Shown here one piece after another: positions 1 through 8,159 of a stretch of 14,159 bases of DNA. The DNA is from Haplosporangium gracile (taxonomy: Eukaryota; Mortierellomycota; Mortierellomycetes; Mortierellales; Mortierellaceae). The stretch's first letter is position 1. The number at the start of each line of letters is the position of its first letter. Below the pieces are notes generated by a model that saw only the letters and a list, made by a program, of their open reading frames with translations, was not told where the DNA came from and did not search any database. Where the stretch lies: the NCBI GenBank assembly GCA_015499985.1, contig JAAAUF010000664.1, positions 1 through 14,159 on the forward strand, written 5' to 3'. Made by a program: the position numbers and the translations under genes.

Positions 1-85
1 ACAAAAAAAAAAAAAAAAGTGGCAAACAGTTTTGGACCGTATGTGTCGTCCATCCGTCTCTCAGAGCAAAAAATAAAAAAATTAC

Positions 86-961
86 CTGCTGTCGCGCCAG
101 AGGATCCTCCAGGTTCCGTCGGGGCGAGTAGTGAGACCGTTGGCGCGGACGATGATTCCGTGATTTACGCCCAAAAACCTATCGAGCATCTCTTCGATCA
201 ACGGCTGGATGCCTCTATTTTAATTTGTCGACAGCAAGGGAATAAAAAGAATAAAGCAAAAAAACAAGAAACAAAGCAAGAGAAAGAGAAAGAGAAAGAG
301 AAAGATAAAAATAAGAAAGTGAAATACGTCAGTGAATCAAGTCAAGGATAACTTTCAGTTAACAAGCACACGCCGCCTCTTTTTTTTCAGGTACCGTCAC
401 CATCCATCACTGATCAATCAATTAGAGAAACAAAGGGAGTGAAACAGCCAAAACTATAATAGTCTTACTTATACTTATGACTTACATGCTAACAACAGTG
501 ATCGGGATCTGGTTCTCCTGACAGAAAGCGTGGAACTGGCGGAATCCAAGATCCAGTCGAACCCTGTACTTGACATTCAACACCTCCACCTCCTCCTCTG
601 TTGCGGACTCGTATTGTTGCCTGTCATCAAACGGTACCCTGTTGAATCCTTCTGTTGCTCCTGTCGACGTTCCTGTAGAAACGCCATCCTGTTGCAGTAA
701 AACATTATCCTCGGGGCTGACAAGGATATCAGCAGCCTCCTTGACAGATAACCGAAGATTATTCCACTTCATGTCCTCGGCTTTACGGAGCGAGACGCGT
801 CCAGGCTCGGACTCAGGCAGACCATCGATTCGGTCCAGTTCATTATGTCCCAGCTGGTGGGCCAGTATTGAATTCCCGGTATCTGTCAGGACTACCGTGC
901 TGTCAAAGTCAGTATAGACGTGAAGTGCGACCGTGGATGAGGTCATATTCGTTGGCGACAT
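86..961 (-). CDS. HAD-superfamily phosphatase, 5' part (two exons, continues beyond left edge)
   Basis: Exon 1 is 961-486 and exon 2 is 214-86, with an intron at 485-215 (GTAAGT donor, TAG acceptor). A further GTAAT donor at 85 leads off the window, so the C-terminal half is missing. The joined frame gives about 202 residues. Near the N-terminus, D18-F-D20-S-T22 is the HAD motif I (DxDxT), with the catalytic nucleophile and acid/base aspartates. Across the splice junction the frame reads VVSIGIQPLIEEML, which supplies the motif II serine (S158) and confirms the join. The 'YTDFDxTVxLTDTG' beginning resembles fungal HAD subfamily IB enzymes related to phosphoserine, PHOSPHO-type and MtnX-type phosphatases. 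The substrate cannot be told from this part. A probable cytosolic hydrolase, since no signal peptide or membrane segment is visible. The usual motif I glycine (DFDGT) is serine here. Motifs III (Lys) and IV (Asp pair) should lie to the left of the window. The start at 961 is the first Met of the open frame; a second Met at residue 6 is possible. Confidence 0.85.
215..485 (-). other. intron 1 of HAD phosphatase gene
   Basis: This 271-nt intron has a GTAAGT donor at 485-480 and a TAG acceptor at 217-215. Reading through the donor gives a stop after 'VVSM'; removing the intron restores a HAD-like frame ('VVSIGIQPLI'). It is about twice as long as the other introns of the window. An A/G-rich low-complexity stretch lies around 240-330 on the plus strand. 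Confidence 0.8.
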
Positions 962-2140
962 GTATTAGATTTGTTTTGTTATGTTTGGTTAGTTGGTTGG
1001 TTGTTGTTGGCGTAAAAAGATTGACTTGGGAGGGGACGTTATGAAAAGTACAGTGAAAAAATAGAGGAAAATCTGTGAATGTGTTGGACGTTTGGGGAGT
1101 AAAGGGGAGGGAGGAAAGAGAAAAAAAAAGGAAAGAAAAAGAGGAACGTGGACGGACCCTGCTATTTATTTGTTCGCAAAACAAAGAAAAGTTTTTCTTT
1201 TCTTTTCTTCTTCGAACCCTGCCTTGTTTTGTTGTTGTAGGCTCTCAATGGTCCGCCGTCCACCATGTCCTTCCCTCTTCCCTTGCCTCCTTCTCCTTCC
1301 CAGATTATTTCGTGGGATCTTCAGGCACATAGATTGTTTGTTCTCATTCTCCTCATTCCCATCTTTGTTCTTTTTACTTTTACGTTAACCCCTTGCTTCC
1401 TTTCCGCGTCCAAATATGCCATTTACACTCACTTGTCTGTTCCATCGGAATATCGAAATGGTCTTTTTTTTCCGAAGAGGAGTCCGCCATCCATCAAAAA
1501 GATTTGTAAAGTGTATTACAATTTCCCAGTCAATCTTGCTCGGTATGTGGTTAAACAAAAGGGCAGCAAGATATCATCAGCAAAACACAAACCATATCCA
1601 CCACACACGACTCACAGCCTCTCTCCCCACCCCCTATTGCTTGTCCCCTTCCTTTCCCCTCCTCATCCCTTCTCTCGGCTCTCTCTTACATCGTTACTGC
1701 TCACCTCACTCACCCATTCCCGTTCCCTACATTTCTCCGCAATGGTTCGCGCGCGCGCTTTGTCCCTCCTTACTAACAAAGGCCCCCGTTCGACGATTGG
1801 CAGCACCAATAACAACAACCATCACCACAACAACAAACAACAACAATAACAATAACCAAAAAAAAAACGCCCAATGTTCTTTTCGTAATTTTAGTATCTT
1901 TCTCGTCCATCTTTCCTTCCATCGTCATTAACAAAATAGATTGCCTTATTTTTTTCTCAACGGTCTGTTTTCTTCCTTCTCGCTTTTGAGGAAATGGTTG
2001 CACAAAATAACTTTCCATCATCAAAAAAAATAAAAAATAATGACAACATTGAGTACGTTTGTCATTTTGGACATCTTGGAGAAAAAAATCGGAGTCTAGC
2101 GAGCTTTGTTCATGCGACCCAGGAGGTGGACTCAAGGGGA
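962..2140. other. intergenic region, first part: upstream of HAD gene, no gene found
   Basis: The first 200 bases are purine-rich on the plus strand, that is CT-rich on the coding strand of the HAD gene. This is typical of fungal promoter/leader DNA and probably holds its transcription start. From about 1190 to 1750 the bias flips to pyrimidine-rich on the plus strand, and from about 1800 to 1870 there are CAA/CAC-type runs. Open frames of up to about 190 codons occur here, but their translations are Ser/Pro/Leu/Phe- or Asn/His/Gln-rich and look like compositional artefacts. No tRNA, transposon or domain could be recognised. Confidence 0.5.
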
Positions 2141-2320
2141 GTGGAGGAGCGAGGAGCGAGGAGAGAGAGGAGAGAGGAGAGAGGAGAGAGGAGAAAGGAG
2201 AGAGGAGAGAGGAGAAAGGAAAGAGGAGAGAGAAGGAAGGGATGTAAGGGAAGACGGTAAAACTAGGGAACAAAGGGGAGAGAGGCAGGGAGGAGGAAGT
2301 GAGAAAGGGAGAAGGAAGAG
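2141..2320. repeat. homopurine GA-rich satellite-like tract
   Basis: The plus strand is an uninterrupted purine run from 2158 to 2242 (85 nt), flanked by near-pure purine DNA to about 2320. Inside it a GAGAGGA-type 7-nt unit is repeated. A higher-order 21-nt period is visible: GGAGAAAGG occurs at 2190-2198 and again at 2211-2219. All reading frames through it give Arg/Glu/Gly or Ser/Leu/Pro repeats, so the long frames overlapping it are not convincing genes. The tract is a candidate for intramolecular triplex (H-DNA) formation and for length variation between strains. Confidence 0.85.
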
Positions 2321-4050
2321 GAGGAGCATCGTCTATGGTACCATTGTCATCAAAAGTTATAACAAGAACCCTTTTTCTCCCTTTACTCGCCCTTGTTTTA
2401 CCCAAAAGACCGGGGGGCATCATGTAGGCATAGAAAAATTTAGCTAATCTCAATCCTGTCTAGTTCAGAACGTGTTCAACAACATTTGCATTCGTCGTTG
2501 TAACAATAAACGGTTTAGTACATAGTCAATATTCTAGCCTTTTGAGATAAGGGGAAAGGGTGGTGGATAGGGGATACTTACGAAATAGTAGGATACTTCC
2601 GTTGTTCTACAATAATACACTTTTTTTTCTCACCCTCGTTCTTCAAGATGTATCTAATGTTGGTAGAAGGAACGGAGGGGGGCGAAAAAATACGATGCGA
2701 CAAGAAACGGGAGATGGGATGGAAGGAAGAGAGGAAGAAAGGAAGGAAGATCTCCCAGGGTAAGGAGACAGAGAGAGAACGAAAAAAGCGACAGAGAGAG
2801 AGGGGGCAAGGGTCACTGACATCTGTTGTACAAAAACAGTGAGTCCAATGGTGGTTGTTCGATGTGCTTGTCCAGGAATACACACACTTGAACAGAGTTT
2901 GCATTCCCTTCCTTCCTTCCTGTCTCCACGCTCGTTCACCATCCGTTGTGCATCCTTTTCCCTCCTTCTCTCCTCTCCCTTTCTCCATTCTCCGTCCTCA
3001 TTCCTTGTGGCCCATGGTACATGGCATGGTATGCACACACCAACAAAAAAAAAAAAAGATCACGCGCCCCAAAAATACACAACAAACAACAAACCAATAA
3101 ACAACAATAAGCACAAACAACTAAACACACAGCTTATCGCGTCCTTTCCATCCCTCTAAAGACAAACCATTTTGAGGAAACAAGCCCTTTTGCTCAAAAA
3201 TATAATTATCCTCCCAGCACGACCACCCCAATTATCGTTCGTTCTCACAATTCTCCTTTCTTGATCCTTTTACTCTGACCCCTGTCCCTCGCTCCCGTCA
3301 TTCTTTATCATTGCCCATCCCTATACCTTACAGTGCTTATTCGTTCTTTTCGCCGAGTTCCCAGACCATTCACAAAAAAAAAAAGATGAACAGCCCATTG
3401 TATCATTGTCTTTGTGTGCAACGGAGTAAAGGAGTACTGTTTGGCAAGTTGAGGTCGGGTACCCAACCGACCGACGAGACTGACAAGGTCAAGGACCCGA
3501 GCCCGTCACCCTCCGTCTCTCCCTCCATTACCCAGATTTCGATAGTCGAAACGCGCAGCTGTGATTTTTGCTTTCGGTGATAATACCCGACCCTGTTTAT
3601 TGAAAATAGAAAAAAAAAAATTGTAGTTTCACTAGTGCGGACCGAGGCGTGTGCTTTTCTTTAGACCCATTTTCGTTATTGACGGTCTCTCTTTCACTCC
3701 AAGACATTGACAAATGGACCATAGAGTGGCGGTGAGAATTTGCGAGTGTGGCGGTGAGAATTAAGAAACTCACTCTTAAAAAGCGGACCACATCAAGTGA
3801 CTATTCTGCTCTCTTACGCCACAGTTTGTTTCTGATTTTACACATCACTCTTGCATCAAAAGTCCAAAAACAGAACAACCGCCAAAAAATATTATGGCAT
3901 CAACAACGTTTGTCGCTTGTTTCTTGTCCTGAAATACAACGCTCGTTGCTTTTGATAAATTAACCTGCTCAACAACCTACGCGTCGTTATTTAGCCAGCT
4001 TGAAGAGCCATGAGGGGAACAAAAGAAGAACGGGTTTAAGGAGAGGAGAG
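2321..4050. other. intergenic region, second part: no gene found
   Basis: About 1.7 kb between the homopurine tract and the 3' end of the first Kelch gene. Purine-rich plus-strand DNA (about 2670-2810) changes to pyrimidine-rich DNA (about 2890-3010), followed by an A-rich stretch with CAA repeats (3040-3130). The part from about 3160 to 4000 has a more ordinary composition and contains the direct repeat at 3726-3762. The open frames here (under about 140 codons) are low in complexity or lack any recognisable motif. An unrecognised small or non-coding gene between 3160 and 4000 cannot be excluded. Confidence 0.45.
3726..3762. repeat. 15-bp perfect direct repeat, 22-bp period
   Basis: GTGGCGGTGAGAATT occurs at 3726-3740 and again, identically, at 3748-3762, with seven bases between. 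Its composition is mixed, unlike the surrounding simple repeats. It lies in intergenic DNA about 300 bp beyond the stop of the first Kelch gene. The 22-bp centre-to-centre spacing is about two helical turns, as for paired protein-binding sites, but no known motif is recognised. Confidence 0.8.
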
Positions 4051-4057
4051 AGGATAA

Positions 4058-4063
4058 TTTATT
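4058..4063 (-). terminator. AATAAA polyadenylation signal of first Kelch gene
   Basis: TTTATT on the plus strand reads AATAAA on the coding strand, 20 nt after the TAA stop at 4084-4086. The position and sequence fit a canonical polyadenylation signal with a very short 3' UTR. Confidence 0.6.
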
Positions 4064-4083
4064 ATGTACAAAAGTGAAAAATG

Positions 4084-6015
4084 TTATGGCGATCTTGTTG
4101 GTGGCACCGCGGTGACGACAGGCGCCTGTTCAGATTCAGCAACACCAGGCTGCTGTTGCCAGTTTTCGAACCGGGGAGAAGTAGGCTCGACAATCGTGCT
4201 TGAAGTCGATCCATTTGTCGACCGCATGCTAGGGTTGGCGGTTTTATCGACTTGAATAGGAGGAGAGCCGTGGTCACCATGACCGGATGGCAAAGGCCAC
4301 TCTGCACCACCACGCAATGTCCGCTCATAATCTGCCAAAGGTTCCAATGGAATGTCGTTGATGCTGTGTGGTTGATGCGAAGAGAAGGGCGACGACGGTT
4401 CTGATGAGTAATGCTGATGATGACGGTGGTGATGGTCGTGGAGCTGTGGAAGGACATTCCCGCCACTTCGACTGGATTGCGACCGCTTGCCACGCCTTCT
4501 CCGTCCGGTATTATTTTCAAGCCGATGGTCGACCGAGGCTTGCCTCTTCAATGTGGTAGCAGCAGCAGCAGCAGCAGCCCTGGCCCGTCTCCGACGGAGG
4601 AGTAATCCTGCGGCAATTGCGCCGAGGACGACAACAACGCTGAGACCCAGTCCGACCTTGGCTCCGACGGATACCCCTGGGGCATAGTATTGGCCCGACC
4701 AGGTCATGTTGCGCAACTTGATCACCGAGAGTGGTCTTTGGAGAAACCCATCAGTATCATGTCCTACAATGCAGAAAGAAAATTAAGCATGGGATATGTT
4801 TCAAATAACACGGTTAATATCAATGTTAGTCAGTCTGAAAGCTGATTTCAGGAACCATCAGCTTGTCTTGTAGCGCCACTAAAATATATCATAAACATTA
4901 CCTCCTACGACAACGACTTGGTCAAAGTTCGCCATATGGCAGCTGTGTCCCATGATTCCCTTGGCAGGAAAGTTGGGCATCGTTGTCAGAGTCCACATCC
5001 AGCTCTTGGTGTTCAAAATCCACGCGTCCGCAAGAGGTTTCATTGTCACTGGATCTCCGCCACCAAACATGTAAATGTTGTCGTTGCGCAAGAAGGTGCA
5101 TGTAAAGACTCGTGGTGGAGGAAACGCTGTGCCGGAGAGACTGATTCGTGTCGCCTGAGGGGTCGCTGAGCGAACACTGTCGCTCGAGAGGGCATAGACG
5201 GCATCAAACGACGCGCAGTGGGTAGGGAACCCGTCTGCTCCCATCTGATCGCATCCACCCATAATCAACGTCGCATTCTGCCACGGCAAATAAGTCAGGA
5301 TGGAAGCGTAGAGGGCCGGTACTGCGTCGAGGAAACCGCTGTAGGCCCAGGTCATCTGGTCCGAAGGTTTGTTGGTATTGAGGATCGAGATTTCATTGGT
5401 AATCGCTGTGGCGTTGCGTCCTCCAAATTCTATCAGCATTCCGTTCTTCTTGTCCAAAGCCACCCCTGGTGAGTCGCGTCTGTAATCTTGCATTCGGTTG
5501 ACTGTCGTTGTTGTCGTGTTTCCTGGAACCCCTGGAAGATCAGCTGCTGGACTCCAGGTATGACTGTCGGTGTCATAGACGGTTGCCGGTGAGCGACCAA
5601 TGTTGTTGCGGTTACCGGTGACGATAAATCGGTTGTAGTCGTTACTGGGCGCACCGAACGCCATTGCTGTTGCCATGGATGAATATGAAGAAGAGCCCTC
5701 GGTGTGAAATTCCCAGGGAATCTTGTCAGTGTCAAATTCATCGTTGAGTTGGAGGGTCAGGAATTGGGAAGTGTATGAGGTTGGTGACGAGAGATTGGTG
5801 AGGCCTCCATAGACAAAGAGCCGGTTCTCGAGAACGGCTGCGGCAGAGTAGGAGACGGGTTGGTATGTTCCTGCAGAAGTTGTGCTGGAAAATGCTGACA
5901 GAGCGATCGTCAATGCAATTGTGCGAGATACGAGCCCTCGACGAGCAGCCACAGGAGCTGTCCCTGCAGGGACTGAATGTGAAGAGGAGGTAGAGGGGTG
6001 GGTCGAGCGGACCAT
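4084..6015 (-). CDS. secreted Kelch beta-propeller protein with one transmembrane helix (597 aa)
   Basis: Exon 1 is 6015-4902 and exon 2 is 4763-4084, joined across a 138-nt GT-AG intron. A basic N-region is followed by a hydrophobic segment (residues 30-46) and a likely signal-peptidase site after the TSA ending at residue 48. Six beta-strand-plus-glycine motifs mark propeller blades: LFVYGG (66-71), FIVTGN (130-135), LIEFGG (194-199), TLIMGG (249-254), IYMFGGG (314-320) and VVVVGG (367-372). Several N-glycosylation sequons (NLS, NTT, NAT) suit an extracytoplasmic domain. A single helix at about 406-427 is followed by an RRRR stop-transfer cluster, an Ala run, a second basic cluster (459-471), a His-rich patch (480-489) and a Ser/Pro-rich tail of about 170 residues. 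Predicted topology is type I, with the propeller outside and the tail in the cytosol. The function is unknown; no galactose-oxidase active-site set was recognised. The gene is a paralogue of the one at 10845-8158, sharing the DAWILN motif and the YLP...ATLI-GG pattern. The start at 6015 has purines at -3 and +4 and gives the signal peptide; upstream codons in frame are low-complexity leader. Confidence 0.9.
4558..4578 (-). repeat. (AGC)7 microsatellite encoding an alanine run
   Basis: Seven AGC triplets on the plus strand encode the Ala run just after the transmembrane helix and RRRR anchor of the first Kelch protein. The run sits at the membrane-cytosol boundary, where length changes would be tolerated. 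Confidence 0.85.
4764..4901 (-). other. phase-1 intron between Kelch ectodomain and membrane anchor (gene 1)
   Basis: The donor is G|GTAATG at 4901 and the acceptor is TTGTAG ending at 4764. The intron splits the codon of the last glycine of the terminal VVVVGG motif. Splicing gives a continuous frame, VVVVGG-HDTDGF, that leads into the transmembrane region; reading through gives a stop four codons into the intron. Confidence 0.85.
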
Positions 6016-6440
6016 GACGACTGTGAAAAAAAGGCGTTGATTGAAGTGAAGGGGATGGATGGATTTCTGAGAGGGTGGGTGAAGTGCCGCCAGGGGTTTA
6101 ACCGGGGAAAAAAAGGGGTGTGCTGGGGGAGATAGATAGATAGGAGGGAAAGAATACCGAGGGAAAACAAGAAGCTCAGCACATGTTTGCTGAATATATG
6201 AAAACCCTTTGTTATCCTGTGAGGCTTTTTCTTTGTTTGTTGTGTGAGGAATGAGAGGAGGGGATGGTGATGGTGGTCGTGATGAAGGAAGGGGAAGATG
6301 GAGTGAAAAGAGAGAAAGAAAGGAAGGAAAGGAGAATGAGTGAGTAGGGAGGGAAGGAAGAAGGGATGAAAGCGAGGTGAAGGGTAAAGGGTAAGTGCGA
6401 GGAGAGTGTTTGGTAATGTAAAAAAAGGACGGATCCACTC
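6016..6440 (-). promoter_or_regulatory. CT-rich leader/promoter of first Kelch gene
   Basis: The coding strand is strongly pyrimidine-rich from the start codon to about 6400, as in many fungal promoters and 5' leaders. It contains a TTTTTTTCACAG acceptor-like sequence ending at 6021, only five bases before the ATG, so a 5' UTR intron is possible (a GGTATTC donor-like site lies near 6155). A two-codon upstream frame (ATG TGC TGA) lies at 6184-6176. A short GATA microsatellite lies at 6131-6143. None of these elements is proven by sequence alone. Confidence 0.4.
6131..6143. repeat. GATA tetranucleotide microsatellite
   Basis: Three GATA units plus a partial fourth, in the leader of the first Kelch gene. 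It could be a neutral microsatellite; GATA is also the core bound by fungal GATA-type zinc-finger regulators, but there is no evidence of such use here. Confidence 0.7.
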
Positions 6441-6483
6441 GAAAGGGGGGAAGGGAGATGATGTCAACGGGCAGAAAGGGGGT

Positions 6484-6521
6484 GATGTTTGTTATTGCAA
6501 TGGATGTTTATTATTGCAATG
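6484..6521. repeat. 19-bp tandem repeat carrying the ATTGCAAT palindrome
   Basis: Two adjacent 19-bp units, 6484-6502 and 6503-6521, differ at a single base (GATGTTTRTTATTGCAATG). A degraded third copy may follow to about 6535. Each unit contains the self-complementary octamer ATTGCAAT, the form of a dimer-binding site. The array lies 470-510 bp upstream of the start of the first Kelch gene, a plausible promoter position. Confidence 0.75.
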
Positions 6522-6830
6522 GGCGTTTGTGAGTGGTGAAAAGGAGGAAGAAGAGGAAGAGGAGGAGAGTGATGATGAAAGAGGAGGGATTGAGAAAAAA
6601 GTGACGGGATGAAGGAGGAAAGGGGAAGGGATGATGGACAGAAGAGGAATGAAGAAGTAATAAAAAGGGACAAGCACACCTTTACGTCTTTTTGTTGTCC
6701 TTAGCGCGAGTGTTGTTGGACAGCGAGGTGTGTGGATGGACATTTATCTGTTGTTTTAGCGAACTACTTTCCCTCTTTCAGCTTCAATTCATTACCCAGG
6801 GTTGCCTTAATGGCTCTCATTCTCTCTCTT

Positions 6831-6850
6831 CTTCTCTTCTCTTCTCTTCT
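6831..6850. repeat. CTTCT pentanucleotide microsatellite
   Basis: Four perfect CTTCT units within a longer pyrimidine-rich stretch (about 6810-6860). No coding role is apparent. Confidence 0.8.
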
Positions 6851-8078
6851 CACTGTTGCTTGGCTCTCTTACCTTCCTTGCTGACTGACTGTTTGTTTTT
6901 TAGCCACTGCCACAGGTCATTGCCAACGTTATGATTGCTATTGCTTGTTTAGTTTGTACTTCATTGTCGTCTTTTTTGTTCGTCTTTTTTGTTGTTGACA
7001 CTCTTAATCGTTTGCAAGAGTATGTGTGTGTGCAAGTGGATTGGACAGATGTGCTGACCTTTCTTTTGAGGTGTGCTTTCAAAAAAAGTGACGAGGACGC
7101 ATTTGGCAAAAATTCCCTCCATCACCCTTCCCTTTCTTTCCCGTCCTGGCGGACCCCATTGGCCCGATATGGACTCGAACCCGCTCCTCTCTTACTCTTT
7201 CTCCTTCTCAATTCACTGTCGTGCTCCTTACTTTTTTTTTTTTCTTCTTTCTCATCCTGCACCTAAAGAGGAGGGATAAACATGCAGCTACCTGTCGCGT
7301 GCAATTGCAAGTGATATGAACACAGACACAACAACGCATCGAGAAGGGATGATGGACAATAACCGTGAGTGTATGCCGTGTTTCTATGCGAGGAAGAGAT
7401 GAAAGAGGGACGAAGGGCGTTGGGGTCATGATTTTGCATTTTCAATTGGAGGGACAAGGGAAAGCGAAAGAGAGAGAGAAAGGTTGAGAGCCAACTTTCC
7501 TTCAAGAAAAAAACACACCAAAAACCACAAACAAATCGCATCAGTTGTTATCGTCTTCTATTCTTCTTTTTCCCTTCCTCATTTCATAAAGGAAATGAGA
7601 AAAGAAGAATGAAGAGAGAGCGGCATAAAGAATGGATGGTGCGAGTGCACGTATGCCTTAGGATATGACCGCATATTGCCAACTCTCACCCTCTCCATCC
7701 ATCCCCCCGGCTGACCAAGGATTGAGACAAAGAAATCTGCATCTCCTCCTGATCCACTTCTTCCTACTCGAGTTAGTTTGGTTCTACACCACTGGAAGCG
7801 AGAAAATATATGCTCAAAAATAACAACAGAGAAAACACCGCGGATGGGTTCACGCTGTTCACAGGCGCCGAAATGTCTTCTTTTGGGAACATCAGTCCCT
7901 CCCACCCTCAATGTCTTTACCCATTCTTATCTTCACCCACTTTTTTTTCTTCTTCGTCATCATCCTTTTTTTTAGTATATATCAATGAGAAACATGGTAA
8001 GATGCAACAGGTACTTGCCCCATCCACATTAATTGTTAATCATTCTCAGCTGAGACTTTTCATCATATGTTAATATAC

Positions 8079-8100
8079 AGCTGTTGAATCGACAACAGCT
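8079..8100. repeat. perfect 8-bp stem-loop 3' of second Kelch gene
   Basis: AGCTGTTG (8079-8086) and its exact reverse complement CAACAGCT (8093-8100) flank a six-base loop. On the coding strand this lies 58-79 nt after the stop of the second Kelch gene, so it would fold as a hairpin in the mRNA 3' UTR if transcription extends that far. It could act in 3'-end formation or mRNA stability, or it may be chance. Confidence 0.65.
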
Positions 8101-8153
8101 CTGGTCGTAATTGTATTCCAGTAGTGTTTTCAAAAGTGTATGTGAGATTTTTT

Positions 8154-8159
8154 TTTATT
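8154..8159 (-). terminator. AATAAA hexamer overlapping stop codon of second Kelch gene
   Basis: The coding strand reads TAATAAA across the stop codon, so an AATAAA hexamer shares bases with it and is followed by an A-run. It could serve as a polyadenylation signal with an extremely short 3' UTR. The overlap may equally be incidental, with the real site further downstream. Confidence 0.35.

Larger units (their letters stand above)
6540..8153. other. intergenic region between the two Kelch genes, no gene found
   Basis: This stretch separates the upstream region of the first Kelch gene from the 3' end of the second. It is purine-rich on the plus strand to about 6670, pyrimidine-rich to about 7260, then mixed. 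A perfect 10-bp palindrome TGCAATTGCA lies at 7300-7309. A 110-codon minus-strand frame at 7911-7579 has ordinary composition but no recognised motif and no clear splice or promoter context. It is left uncalled. No tRNA, rRNA or mobile element was found. Confidence 0.45.

Noticed and set aside
1265..1849. 194-codon plus-strand open frame
   Set aside because: Dominated by Leu/Pro/Ser from CT-rich DNA and ending in Asn/His/Gln runs from CAA/CAC repeats. It looks like a low-complexity artefact.
1773..2453. 226-codon minus-strand open frame
   Set aside because: Runs straight through the homopurine tract, giving Ser/Leu/Pro repeats. No motif and no splice logic.
3311..3580. 89-codon plus-strand frame after an A-run
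   Set aside because: Short, Ser/Pro-rich, with no recognised motif. It does not join plausibly to other exons.
5910..6467. In-frame and overlapping Ser/Pro/Phe-rich extensions upstream of the first Kelch start
   Set aside because: They derive from the CT-rich leader. Starting further upstream would bury the signal peptide behind about 140 low-complexity residues.
7140..7200. tRNA-like T-loop (GGTTCGAGTCC on the minus strand)
   Set aside because: The bases around it do not form a T-stem, anticodon arm or acceptor stem, so no tRNA can be folded.
7579..7911. 110-codon minus-strand open frame between the Kelch genes
   Set aside because: Composition is ordinary, but no motif, homologue or flanking gene signals were recognised. 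Left uncalled, though RNA data could overturn this.
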